Source: Acinetobacter sp. (GTDB lineage Bacteria > Pseudomonadota > Gammaproteobacteria > Pseudomonadales > Moraxellaceae). Taken from it: a DNA stretch of 7,985 bases. The stretch lies in the NCBI GenBank assembly GCA_008017255.1, contig SSHD01000141.1:1-7985 (forward strand), written 5' to 3'. Position numbers and translations under genes: made by a program. The notes under the pieces were generated by a model. It ran no database searches. It saw nothing but the letters and a program-made list of their open reading frames with translations, and was not told the DNA's origin. Positions 1 to 6,751 of this stretch are shown piece after piece; within the stretch, counting starts at the first letter, position 1; every line of letters begins with the position of its first letter.

Positions 1-25
1 TGAAGTGTTGTGTATCAGCAGACAT
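1..25 (-). CDS. 5' end of a truncated gene, probably YcgN/UPF0260 family
   Basis: Only the first eight codons are inside the window (MSADTQHF), running off the left edge. The start is an ATG at 25-23, preceded by AAGG eight bases upstream at a normal ribosome-binding distance, and 18 bp downstream of the stop of the membrane-protein gene. This supports a real gene continuing the same operon. YcgN proteins (a cysteine-cluster UPF0260 family) begin with a short variable stretch followed by a conserved Phe-Trp, and ycgN is a usual neighbour of ycgL in gammaproteobacteria. The final Phe fits that pattern. The identity is inferred from synteny and eight residues, so treat it as a guess; the existence of a coding start is better supported. 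Confidence 0.45.
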
Positions 26-43
26 GATGAAAACCTTATATTT

Positions 44-451
44 CTATCTGTAATTTCGAGGGTATTTCGCTGAATGTTCAGCTTTGTGTTCGGTGTATTT
101 AGACCAGCAAAAGCCAACCAGCAGCCCTATGCCGACGACAAATAATATCAACGATAAATTTGTCCAAATCAGAAACTGTTCTTGAGTGACCACACCGAAA
201 ATTAAACCAAAAACCGCAGGTGCCAATGCCGAGTTAGGACCTTCGGAAATGGTTGGCGTGACTAATATTGCAAATACCACGATCCACAATATGCCGCCAA
301 TTGGGTTCGGCAGACGTGACATCAACCGATACCAACACCACAAGGCAATCATCGCCCCAGTGACATAAACAATAATCGCTACATATTCTTCAGGGAATTG
401 ATCTAGCACCGAAAGAATGTGCGACCAAAAGCTAGTGATGGTTTCAAGCAC
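44..451 (-). CDS. small multi-pass membrane protein, function unknown
   Basis: I do not recognise this protein. From the GTG start it is 135 residues. It has four hydrophobic segments at about residues 23-42, 52-66, 75-90 and 98-117, a Trp/Tyr-rich first segment ([10 protein letters not shown]), and a short basic, His-rich tail ([18 protein letters not shown]), so it is predicted to lie in the inner membrane. The GTG at 451 is chosen because it overlaps the ycgL stop as GTGCTTGA, with AGAGGG eight bases upstream (460-465). This arrangement is typical of translational coupling. An in-frame ATG at 478 would add nine residues and overlap ycgL by 35 bp with a poorly spaced GAAGGG, and it remains possible. 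It is transcribed with ycgL and a probable ycgN. No catalytic motif is visible. Confidence 0.75.
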   Translation of the reverse strand: MLETITSFWSHILSVLDQFPEEYVAIIVYVTGAMIALWCWYRLMSRLPNPIGGILWIVVFAILVTPTISEGPNSALAPAVFGLIFGVVTQEQFLIWTNLSLILFVVGIGLLVGFCWSKYTEHKAEHSAKYPRNYR

Positions 452-749
452 CGCGTAAACCCTCTGGTGCGACCGCATTCGGATTAATCAGCCCTTCGGG
501 TGGCATTTGAATAAAGAAGCCTTTGGTTTGCAGCGAGTCTAAAACATGCAGCACATTGACCCGTGCCAATTTACGTTCAGCATGCAACTCTAAATGCATC
601 ACAAAAGTCGCTTTACCAAAGGCTTGTAAAACATTTTCAGGCACAATTTCAAAAGGATTTTCTGGCGCTTGCTCAGTTGCATGGTCGGGACGAGCAATAT
701 ACATATACATTTCGTCTTTTTTGCTCGATCTATAAATATCGCAGTGCAT
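444..749 (-). CDS. ycgL: YcgL domain-containing protein
   Basis: The protein has 101 residues, close to the usual size of this small family, and opens with [18 protein letters not shown]. That matches the conserved YcgL start (a short hydrophobic strand, IYRSSK, then Y-x-Y). The centre ([25 protein letters not shown]) and the GFFIQMPP motif near residues 76-83 also fit YcgL, where the ending is GYYLQLPPP. YcgL is a small cytosolic alpha/beta domain of unknown biochemical role; no active site is proposed. The ATG at 749 has GTGAG a few bases upstream. It lies 156 bp downstream of rnd, a conserved neighbour in gammaproteobacteria, and its last codons overlap the next membrane-protein gene. I found no convincing promoter in the rnd-ycgL gap (750-905), so it may be cotranscribed with rnd. 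Confidence 0.9.
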   Translation of the reverse strand: MHCDIYRSSKKDEMYMYIARPDHATEQAPENPFEIVPENVLQAFGKATFVMHLELHAERKLARVNVLHVLDSLQTKGFFIQMPPEGLINPNAVAPEGLRGA

Positions 750-905
750 GTTGGCTCACATCTATTCGCTATATTGGGGTCATGCTATGTCGCATGCTGT
801 GCTTCACTGGCATGTATTTAGCAGACTTTAAAACAGCATACATGAAAAAAATCGGCACGACATTAGGCGAATGTTAACGCAGCAGTCGTATTTCAGGTCA
901 ATTGC

Positions 906-2051
906 TTATGCTTTGGAGTTTTTCATTTGCTCGGCTAAAAAGTCAGAATCTTGTCTTAACAGCGCAATCAGTGGTTGGGTCAGCATGTCATAGCGCCAAC
1001 CGAGCAAATAACTCGGCAAATCTTGTTCATCTGTTGCAAACACCACATGCTTATAAATGGCATTCAGCCATTTTTTCCGCAACAACACTTCTTTAGGAAT
1101 AGTAGTTGCCAATACCACACTGTCAATTAACGCCTCGACTTTAGGCGCTACTTCTTTGGAATTGTGTTTTACCGGTCGTGCCAGTTTTTCCGGCCATTGA
1201 TCTTCCGGCGGTAAATTTTGCAATAAATCTAAAATGGTTTTGCCATGTTCACGAATCACGCTTTGGCGTATTTCTTTTACTTTCGCCAATTGAAAATTAT
1301 TCTGCGGTTGTTTTTCCACTAAGTCGTGCATGGTGCCATTTTTGAGAATAAAACTACGCGGCAGGTTCATTGATTTGGTAATGTGGTCGCGCCACACACT
1401 CAGCTGTTGTAACTGCATCAATTCACGGCGTGAATGTCGATAATTTCCAATATCGCTATACAGCTCATCTAACGGAGTTTGCATGGCAATTTCTTTGGTC
1501 AGGCTTTGACAATCTTCCAACACAAAATCATAAATGCCTTTTTGCTGTAGCTGATTTTTCAGTGCATTTGCAAGTTGCATTAAATACAACACATCATTGG
1601 CAGCATAACTGAGTTGTTCTTGGCTTAAAGGACGTGCCAACCAATCGGAACGGGTTTGGTCTTTTTCAATATCAATATCTAAACAGGTTTTTAAGGCATT
1701 TTGATAACTAACTTGTAAACCATGTCCTAAAAATGCCATTGCCACCTGGGTATCAAATACATTATGCAGTGGTCTTTGCTGGGCATAATGATAAATTAAA
1801 TCAATATCTTCACTACAAGCATGGAAAATATTTTGTGGTGCCGCATATATTTTTTGCCAAAATTGGGTGAAATCGAGCGCAGCACCATCAAGCAATAAAA
1901 CTTGACCGTTTAGGTTAATCTGCAATACGCCAAGTTTTGGATATAAGGTATCGACCTTAATAAACTCGGTATCAAGTGCATAAATGGAATTTGCTTCCAT
2001 TTGGCTAAGCAGTACAGCTAAATCTTGCTGTTGTTGAATAAACTGAAACAT
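906..2051 (-). CDS. rnd: ribonuclease D (3'-5' exoribonuclease, tRNA and structured RNA 3' maturation)
   Basis: The 381-residue length agrees with bacterial RNase D (about 375). The N-terminal half is a DEDDy exonuclease domain. ExoI is ALDTEF with D27 and E29; ExoII is HACSEDID with D82 (aligned to the E. coli SEDLE aspartate); ExoIII is SYAAND with Y149 and D153, the Y-x3-D that defines the DEDDy subgroup. These residues bind the two catalytic metals. An HRDC domain follows at about 211-280 (LSVWRDHITKSMNLPRSFIL), then a second, more diverged helical HRDC-like region ending in the GWR motif near 351-353 typical of the family. It is cytosolic and trims tRNA precursors and other small RNAs. 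All key residues are present. The ribosome-binding site is weak (GAG about eight bases before ATG). It lies 291 bp downstream of recR and upstream of ycgL. Confidence 0.96.
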   Translation of the reverse strand: MFQFIQQQQDLAVLLSQMEANSIYALDTEFIKVDTLYPKLGVLQINLNGQVLLLDGAALDFTQFWQKIYAAPQNIFHACSEDIDLIYHYAQQRPLHNVFDTQVAMAFLGHGLQVSYQNALKTCLDIDIEKDQTRSDWLARPLSQEQLSYAANDVLYLMQLANALKNQLQQKGIYDFVLEDCQSLTKEIAMQTPLDELYSDIGNYRHSRRELMQLQQLSVWRDHITKSMNLPRSFILKNGTMHDLVEKQPQNNFQLAKVKEIRQSVIREHGKTILDLLQNLPPEDQWPEKLARPVKHNSKEVAPKVEALIDSVVLATTIPKEVLLRKKWLNAIYKHVVFATDEQDLPSYLLGWRYDMLTQPLIALLRQDSDFLAEQMKNSKA

Positions 2052-2342
2052 AAATGCTCAAACAAAAAAATAACCCTTGGCAATCTGCGCTTAAAGCATC
2101 GCGCTAGTTGCACAAGTAACATCAAATACAAAAATCAGTTTAAGCGACAAGACATGTCTACAACATGCCAGTATTGCTCGTCCCTGTATCCATTAAAACG
2201 AGAATCCTTTCCGTTGCTGCATAGTGCCATAAATTCAAGCAAGTGGTACATTTTAGATAAACGATAAAGTGTAAAAATTAATTATTTGTTTAAATTAACA
2301 GCATGAATTTCAAATAAATATCAAATAGTGAGCGCAATAGTG
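2052..2342. other. non-coding gap between recR and rnd with rnd leader
   Basis: This 291 bp AT-rich gap follows the recR stop and must hold the rnd promoter if rnd is transcribed independently. No convincing RNA gene, clear terminator or credible coding region was found. Two structural marks are visible near rnd: an inverted repeat CGCTTAAA (2088-2095) / TTTAAGCG (2139-2146), and a perfect 10 bp palindrome AGACATGTCT (2150-2159). The part nearest recR (2270-2342) is almost pure A/T and shows no rho-independent terminator. Confidence 0.5.
2123..2150 (-). promoter_or_regulatory. weak candidate sigma70 promoter for rnd
   Basis: On the minus strand a TTGTCG hexamer (2150-2145) is followed after 16 bp by TATTTG (2128-2123), about 70 bp upstream of the rnd ATG. 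The -35 matches four of six consensus positions and the -10 only three, so this is tentative. The palindrome AGACATGTCT overlaps the first base of the -35, which would suit a regulator site if the promoter is real. Confidence 0.25.
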
Positions 2343-2939
2343 TTATTTCATGCGCATGCGATTATGTACCGCTTGGCTTAACGTATGGCTATCGACATAT
2401 TCCAATTCGCCACCTTGTGGTACGCCTTGTGCAATTCGGGTCATATTAATCGGTAAATGCTTGGTCGCTTCAACTAAATAATGTGCTGTTGCCTGTCCTT
2501 CTACAGTGGCGTTGGTGGCTAAAATGACTTCTGCAACATGGCCTTGCGTTAAGCGCTGAATTAAATACGGAATGCCAATCTCTTCTGGACCAATACCATC
2601 TAAGGGGGATAAATGTCCGCCTAACACATGGTATTTACCACGAAAGCTGCCACTTTGTTCAATCGCCATTACATCTGCTGGAGATTCAACCACACACAAC
2701 AGTTGCTCATCACGTTCATTTGACAGGCAAATATCACAGATTTCATTTTCAGTCAGTGAATGGCAAGTACGACATTCATGGATATGGCTCGAGGCTTCAT
2801 GCAATGCATAAGACAAGGCAAATGCACCTTCACGATTTTTCATCAGCAAATGCAATGCCATGCGCTGCGCCGACTTTGGACCTACACTGGGTAAGATGCG
2901 TAATGCTTGTACCAACTGTTCAAATCGTTCACTAAACAT
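2343..2939 (-). CDS. recR: recombination mediator protein RecR
   Basis: This is a 198-residue RecR, the usual length, aligning along its whole length with E. coli RecR. In order it has a helix-hairpin-helix segment (LPSVGPKSAQRMALHLL, about 16-32), a C4 zinc finger with C56, C59, C68 and C71, a Toprim domain (CVVESPADVMAIE at 82-94, then GGHLSPLDGIGP and ILATNATVEGQATA), and the C-terminal GVPQGGELEYVD motif (172-183). With RecO and RecF it loads RecA onto SSB-coated single-stranded DNA at gaps. The ATG at 2939 is chosen over an in-frame TTG at 2951 because MFSERFEQLVQALRILP matches the family N-terminus and GAGAG lies just upstream. It follows ybaB, but the usually tight spacing is broken by a hairpin-rich repeat. 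Confidence 0.96.
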   Translation of the reverse strand: MFSERFEQLVQALRILPSVGPKSAQRMALHLLMKNREGAFALSYALHEASSHIHECRTCHSLTENEICDICLSNERDEQLLCVVESPADVMAIEQSGSFRGKYHVLGGHLSPLDGIGPEEIGIPYLIQRLTQGHVAEVILATNATVEGQATAHYLVEATKHLPINMTRIAQGVPQGGELEYVDSHTLSQAVHNRMRMK

Positions 2940-2950
2940 AAAAGCTCTCA

Positions 2951-3058
2951 AAATCTCCCTTACGGAGCTTTAATCGCTCCTCACCTCTTTAAAAAAAAGA
3001 GGGGAACTCCTCCCTTTATTAAAGGGACTTGCGCAGTTACACTGCTCAGGAGGGATTT
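2951..3058. repeat. intergenic palindromic repeat made of four consecutive hairpins between ybaB and recR
   Basis: The ends are imperfect inverted copies: AAATCTCCCT (2951-2960) and AGGAGGGATTT (3048-3058). Between them are four hairpins in a row: GGAGC/GCTCC (2964-2980, 7-base loop), CCTCTTT/AAAGAGG (2984-3002, 5-base loop), CCCTTT/AAAGGG (3012-3026, 3-base loop) and GCAGT/ACTGC (3033-3045, 3-base loop). The CCTCC/GGGAGG style resembles palindromic repeats that I associate with Acinetobacter intergenic regions, but I could not check the copy number. The recR ribosome-binding site (GAGAG) lies just outside the left end, so the element occupies almost the whole intergenic RNA. It carries no coding sequence and may be a small non-autonomous mobile repeat or an RNA processing or stability element. 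Confidence 0.7.
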
Positions 3059-3081
3059 AAAAATTTGAAGAATAAGATTTA

Positions 3082-3411
3082 TTAAAATAAACCAGACAAG
3101 CCCGGTGGTAAGCCCATACCGCTATTTGCACCTTGCATTTTGGCTTCTGAAATTGCTTCGGCTTGACGTGCAGCATCATTCATTGCCGCAGCAATGAGAT
3201 CTTCAATCATGTCGGCTTCGTCTTGTAACAGCTCTGGGCTAATTTCAATGCGTTTTACTACGTGACGACAGGTCATGGTCACTTTCACCAAACCACCACC
3301 CGCTTCTGCATGCACTTCGGTTTGCGCAAGTTCTTCTTTGGTCTTTTTCAGGTTCGATTCCATGTCTTTTTGCATGCGTTGCGCTTGCTGCATGAGCATA
3401 TTAATGTTCAT
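3082..3411 (-). CDS. YbaB/EbfC family nucleoid-associated DNA-binding protein
   Basis: The 109-residue length matches E. coli YbaB. The N-terminal helix is rich in Met/Gln/Lys ([24 protein letters not shown]), followed by a glycine-rich turn and strand ([23 protein letters not shown]), the conserved acidic helix ([20 protein letters not shown]), and a flexible Gly/Pro/Met tail. The family forms dimers that bind DNA with little sequence preference and associate with the nucleoid; a link to recombination is suggested by its constant neighbour recR. The ATG at 3411 has GAGAG upstream. The gene starts 12 bp after metZ ends, so metZ and ybaB are very likely cotranscribed. The usual upstream partner dnaX is not next to it here. 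Confidence 0.93.
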   Translation of the reverse strand: MNINMLMQQAQRMQKDMESNLKKTKEELAQTEVHAEAGGGLVKVTMTCRHVVKRIEISPELLQDEADMIEDLIAAAMNDAARQAEAISEAKMQGANSGMGLPPGLSGLF

Positions 3412-3423
3412 AAGTTTCTCTCG

Positions 3424-4611
3424 TTAAATTAAATCTAAACCACGTGCTAAGTCGCCAATAATATCATTAATGTCTTCTAAACCCACCGAAACACGAATTA
3501 AACCTTCTTCAATGCCTGCGGCTTGTTTGGCTTCGGCAGACATTCTACCATGCGAGGTGGTCGCTGGATGAGTGATGGTCGACTTTACGTCACCCAAATT
3601 ACTGGTAATCGACAAAAACTTGGTGTTATCAATAACTGTCCACGCTGCTTCACGCTCGCCTTTCACCACAAAAGATACTACACCACCAAAGCCTTTTTGC
3701 TGCTTTTTCGCCAACTCATGGCGTGGATGATCTGGCAAACCGGCATAATAGACTTTTTCAACTTTTTCATGTTGATGCAGCCATTCTGCAAGTTTTTGTG
3801 CACCTTCACAATGCGCCTTCATGCGTAAACTCAAGGTTTCTAAACCTTTGAGGAAAATCCATGCATTAAATGGACTCATGGAGTTGCCGAGTGTACGAAT
3901 CACGCCATTCACTTCTTCAAGTAAGGCATTATTTCCCACCACTGCACCGCCCAAAGCACGACCTTGACCATCAATATATTTGGTAGCCGAGTAAATCACC
4001 AAGTCAGCACCAAACTTCATTGGCTGCTGCAAAACAGGCGTACAAAAACAGTTATCCACTGCAAATAAAGCGCCATGTGCATGGGCAATATCGGCAATGG
4101 CTTGCATATCACCAACCTGCGCCAATGGATTCGACGGTGTTTCAATAAACAATAAACGGGTATTGGGGCGAATGGCTTGTTTCCATTCATCCAAATTACC
4201 TAAATCGACAAACGTCACATCGACCGCAAATTTAACCACATATTTTTCAAATAAAGCGATGATTGAACCAAACACCGCACGCGAGCAAATCACGTGATCG
4301 CCCGCTTTTAAATACGCCATACAAATAGCATGAACCGCCGCCATGCCCGAACTGGTGGCAACCGCACGTTCTGCGCCATCTAACACAGCTAAACGCTTTT
4401 CAAACGCCTGCACGGTTGGGTTGGTATATCTTGAATAGGTATTGCCCGGAATTTGCCCAGAAAATTTTGCCGCAGCATCTGCCGCGCTTTCACATACAAA
4501 TGATGATGTTAAAAAGATAGGCTCACTATGTTCGCCCTCAGCCGTACGGTCATGTCCTGTACGAATAGCTAATGTATCGAGGTGATATTCTAAATCATCG
4601 CTTGAATTCAT
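3424..4611 (-). CDS. metZ: O-succinylhomoserine sulfhydrylase (PLP-dependent, methionine biosynthesis)
   Basis: This 395-residue enzyme belongs to the Cys/Met-metabolism PLP family. It converts O-succinylhomoserine and sulfide to homocysteine in the direct sulfhydrylation route. Visible motifs are YSRYTNPT (59-66, with phosphate-binding Tyr59 and Arg61 reaching across the dimer), SSGMAA (87-92), ETPSNP (157-162), the PLP-nitrogen aspartate in AVDNCF (D186), the Schiff-base lysine K211 in SATKYIDGQGR, and the C-terminal SLGDVKST-like/HPATTSHGR and IRVSVGLED segments. The whole sequence closely follows Pseudomonas MetZ, which favours metZ over metB, metC or metY. The ATG at 4611 has AAGG 11 bases upstream. 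It is the first gene of a probable metZ-ybaB-recR transcript. A 16 bp dyad next to the likely -10 suggests operator control. Confidence 0.93.
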   Translation of the reverse strand: MNSSDDLEYHLDTLAIRTGHDRTAEGEHSEPIFLTSSFVCESAADAAAKFSGQIPGNTYSRYTNPTVQAFEKRLAVLDGAERAVATSSGMAAVHAICMAYLKAGDHVICSRAVFGSIIALFEKYVVKFAVDVTFVDLGNLDEWKQAIRPNTRLLFIETPSNPLAQVGDMQAIADIAHAHGALFAVDNCFCTPVLQQPMKFGADLVIYSATKYIDGQGRALGGAVVGNNALLEEVNGVIRTLGNSMSPFNAWIFLKGLETLSLRMKAHCEGAQKLAEWLHQHEKVEKVYYAGLPDHPRHELAKKQQKGFGGVVSFVVKGEREAAWTVIDNTKFLSITSNLGDVKSTITHPATTSHGRMSAEAKQAAGIEEGLIRVSVGLEDINDIIGDLARGLDLI

Positions 4612-4656
4612 GGGTTGCAGAGCCTTATCTTCAATGTGTTATTACACTTTAACTTT

Positions 4657-4680
4657 ATAATAGGGTCAGAGTGATCTGAC
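4657..4680 (-). promoter_or_regulatory. probable metZ -10 with adjacent 16 bp dyad operator
   Basis: A TATTAT hexamer on the minus strand (4662-4657) is a good -10 about 46 bp before the metZ ATG. Three bases upstream sits GTCAGA-N4-TCTGAC (4665-4680), an inverted repeat with perfect 6 bp arms. It falls in the -10/-35 spacer, where a bound protein would block RNA polymerase. The -35 (TTTTAG at a 17 bp spacing) is poor. The dyad does not match the E. coli MetJ box (AGACGTCT) or the MetR site (TGAA-N5-TTCA). The regulator is unknown. Confidence 0.45.
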
Positions 4681-4786
4681 TAAAAGTATCAACATTTTGA
4701 GCGTCTAAGGTATTTAAGGTCAAGGCATAAGATGAAATTATCGCTTAGACTTCGTTCAAATTTACGGTTTAATGAGAAAATCCAAT

Positions 4787-5872
4787 ATGAAATCACGTTT
4801 GGAACAACAAAAAATCAATTTTAAAAATCTAGGTATGCGTTTATTTAGTGCACAAAAGTTGGTTTTGTCGCAATCGACACCTTATGAAGTGATTGCTCAA
4901 TTTAAACAAACCAGTGTACGTTTTTATCCATCTGAAAATAAACGTTTTAAAGAGCCATTGGTTTTTGTTGCGCCGCTCGCCATCAATATGGATATTTATG
5001 ACCTCTACCCTTACCGTTCATTGGTGAAACATTTTCAAGAAAGTGGTTTTGATGTGTATTTGATTGATTGGGGTAAACTGACCTATAAAAATTATCAAAT
5101 TAACTTCTTGTCTTTTATTGATAAATTTATTCCTAAATGTATTCATGCAATTCAACAACACTCCAATTCTGAACACATTTCTTTACATGGTTGGAGTATG
5201 GCGGGTATTTTTGTCACGCTTTATACCGCACGTCACCAACCCAATGCTGTGAAAAATTTGATAGTTCTAGGTAGTCCAATAGATAGTTATGCATCGGGTT
5301 ATATCGGTAAATTGTATAAAAAAATGGCACATCTCACTGCACGAAATGCAGCAGTGAAAGACTACGTTTACAATCGCCTACCGAATTGGATGATTCATTC
5401 TCCTGGTTTCATGAACTCGCTGGGCTTTAAACTGTTAGACCCCAAAGGTTGGATAGATGGAAATATTCAATTATTTAAAAACTTAGACAATATGAAATTA
5501 TTGCAAGAAGATGCCACCCTGAGCCACTTTTTAAATAACATGATTGATTATCCAGGCGGGGTCAATCAAGACATGTTGTTAAATGTATGGTTGCAAAACC
5601 CTTTAAAACAAGGGGCAATTACCTTAAAAGATCAAACCATCGAACTTAAGAAAATTACCTGTTCACTTTTAGTCGGCGCAGGCAAAAGCGATCAAATGGT
5701 GACAGCTGCATCTGCAAAACCGTTGACTGAATTGACCAGTAGTCAAGATGTAACTTTTACTCTGATTCCAGGTGGGCACTTAGGGTTAATGTCGAGTCAA
5801 AACAGTTCAATTGAATTTTGGCCAACATTGACGACATGGTTAGAACAACGTTCAACACAACTTCAAGGCTAA
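4787..5872 (+). CDS. PHA-synthase-like alpha/beta hydrolase with serine nucleophile
   Basis: This 361-residue protein has the alpha/beta-hydrolase fold of the PhaC group. It shows the family-like segments VAPLAINMDIYDLYPYRSLV and GFDVYLIDWG (about 61-96), a nucleophile elbow LHGWSMAG with Ser137, Asp302 in GAGKSDQMV, and His331 in PGGHLGLM. True PHA synthases use Cys in a G-x-C-x-G-G box; here the box is a lipase-type G-W-S-M-A-G, so ester hydrolysis is likelier than polymer synthesis, though neither is proven. The length is near class III PhaC (about 355) and far short of class I (about 560-590). No signal peptide or membrane segment is seen. The ATG at 4787 is preferred because GAGAA lies eight bases upstream; an ATG at 4772 would add five residues but has no visible ribosome-binding site. 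The next gene begins 3 bp after its stop. Confidence 0.8.
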   Translation: MKSRLEQQKINFKNLGMRLFSAQKLVLSQSTPYEVIAQFKQTSVRFYPSENKRFKEPLVFVAPLAINMDIYDLYPYRSLVKHFQESGFDVYLIDWGKLTYKNYQINFLSFIDKFIPKCIHAIQQHSNSEHISLHGWSMAGIFVTLYTARHQPNAVKNLIVLGSPIDSYASGYIGKLYKKMAHLTARNAAVKDYVYNRLPNWMIHSPGFMNSLGFKLLDPKGWIDGNIQLFKNLDNMKLLQEDATLSHFLNNMIDYPGGVNQDMLLNVWLQNPLKQGAITLKDQTIELKKITCSLLVGAGKSDQMVTAASAKPLTELTSSQDVTFTLIPGGHLGLMSSQNSSIEFWPTLTTWLEQRSTQLQG

Positions 5873-5875
5873 GAC

Positions 5876-6748
5876 ATGACTCAATCTGTTGCATTTATTG
5901 GTTTGGGCGCAATGGGCTACCGTATGGCGGCGCATCTACCAAAACACTTCGATACGGTTTATGTATGGAATCGTAATTTTGCGAAAGCACAACAACACGC
6001 TGTCGATTTTGGAACACAAGCGGTTGAGCTTAATCAAGCTGTGCAAGCCGATATTATTTTTTCTTGCTTGCCCACTAGTCAGGATGTTGAAACATTAATT
6101 GATACCGTGCAAATCAAGTCAGGTTCGATTTGGATTGATTGCACCAGCGGTGTACCTGAAGCGGCAAAACGAATTGCGGCAAAACTCAAACTCCAAAATA
6201 TCGATTTCTTGGATGCGCCTGTAAGCGGGCAAACCATTGGTGCGGAAAATGCGACACTGACCTTCATGGTCGGTGGAGATGTGAATGCTTTTGAGCGTGC
6301 CTCTTCTGCCATGGCAGCTCTAGGCAAATTGATTCAACATGTGGGTGATTCAGGTGCTGGGTTTGCAGTCAAAGCCATCAATAATATGTTATTGGCAGTG
6401 AATTTATGCTCAGTAGCAGAAGGTTTTAGCACCTTAAAAGCATACGGTGTAAATTTAAATGCGGCATTAGATTGTATTAATGCGTCTAGTGGCAAAAGTT
6501 TAGTCACTGAAAATATTTTCCCACAACGTGTGCTGAGTCGTGAATTTCCACTGACTTTTGCGCTCCCCTTACTGGCTAAAGACACTGGAATCGCACTCGA
6601 TTTAGTGCATCAAGCCAAGCTGCCTGCACCAGTTTTAGCACTCACACAAAGCCTGATTCAAGCCGCTAACCTGAGTGCCGAACCCAATAGTGATTTCTCT
6701 GCTGCAATAAAAATGTATGAAAATTGGACTAAAATTACACTTGAATAA
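5876..6748 (+). CDS. NAD(P)-dependent beta-hydroxyacid dehydrogenase (3-hydroxyisobutyrate dehydrogenase / glyoxylate reductase superfamily)
   Basis: The length (290) is typical. The N-terminal Rossmann motif is FIGLGAMG with G9-x-G11-x2-G14. After the second strand comes VWNRN (30-34), whose Asn-Arg resembles the NADP-preferring branch (glyoxylate/succinic semialdehyde reductases) more than NAD-specific enzymes. The substrate loop is DAPVSGQTIGAENATLTFMVGG (113-134), with Gln119 where Gly is common. The catalytic lysine is K166 in GAGFAVKAINN, with N170, and the second conserved lysine is K235 in LAKD. It oxidises or reduces a beta-hydroxyacid or semialdehyde carbonyl in the cytosol; the true substrate cannot be read from sequence. 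It is translationally close to the PhaC-like hydrolase (3 bp gap, AAGG inside the end of that gene), so the two probably share a pathway. Confidence 0.85.
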   Translation: MTQSVAFIGLGAMGYRMAAHLPKHFDTVYVWNRNFAKAQQHAVDFGTQAVELNQAVQADIIFSCLPTSQDVETLIDTVQIKSGSIWIDCTSGVPEAAKRIAAKLKLQNIDFLDAPVSGQTIGAENATLTFMVGGDVNAFERASSAMAALGKLIQHVGDSGAGFAVKAINNMLLAVNLCSVAEGFSTLKAYGVNLNAALDCINASSGKSLVTENIFPQRVLSREFPLTFALPLLAKDTGIALDLVHQAKLPAPVLALTQSLIQAANLSAEPNSDFSAAIKMYENWTKITLE

Positions 6749-6751
6749 TAC

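Noticed and set aside
781..802. Imperfect direct repeat CATGCTATGT / CATGCTGTGC in the rnd-ycgL gap
   Set aside because: Only two short copies, with no array and no promoter context, so likely chance.
523..877. Plus-strand open frames of 70 and 104 codons opposite ycgL and into the rnd-ycgL gap
   Set aside because: They are antisense to a clearly conserved YcgL and show no domain or signal.
873..901. TTGACC / GTTAAC as a ycgL promoter on the minus strand
   Set aside because: The -35 is good but the -10 matches only three of six positions, and it sits 120 bp upstream; not strong enough to report.
2025..2267. 80-codon open frame on the plus strand across the rnd start and the recR-rnd gap
   Set aside because: It starts antisense inside rnd, has no recognisable domain or convincing ribosome-binding site, and its composition looks like random AT-rich DNA.
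2940..2951. Upstream TTG start adding four residues to RecR
   Set aside because: It would reach into the end of the palindromic repeat and precede the GAGAG ribosome-binding site; the ATG at 2939 matches the family N-terminus.
3424..4611. Calling the sulfhydrylase metB or metY
   Set aside because: The full-length pattern, including GRALGG after the PLP lysine and the SPFNAW segment, follows MetZ more closely.
6079..6585. Minus-strand open frames opposite the dehydrogenase
   Set aside because: They are shadows of a well-conserved dehydrogenase with all motifs in the plus frame.
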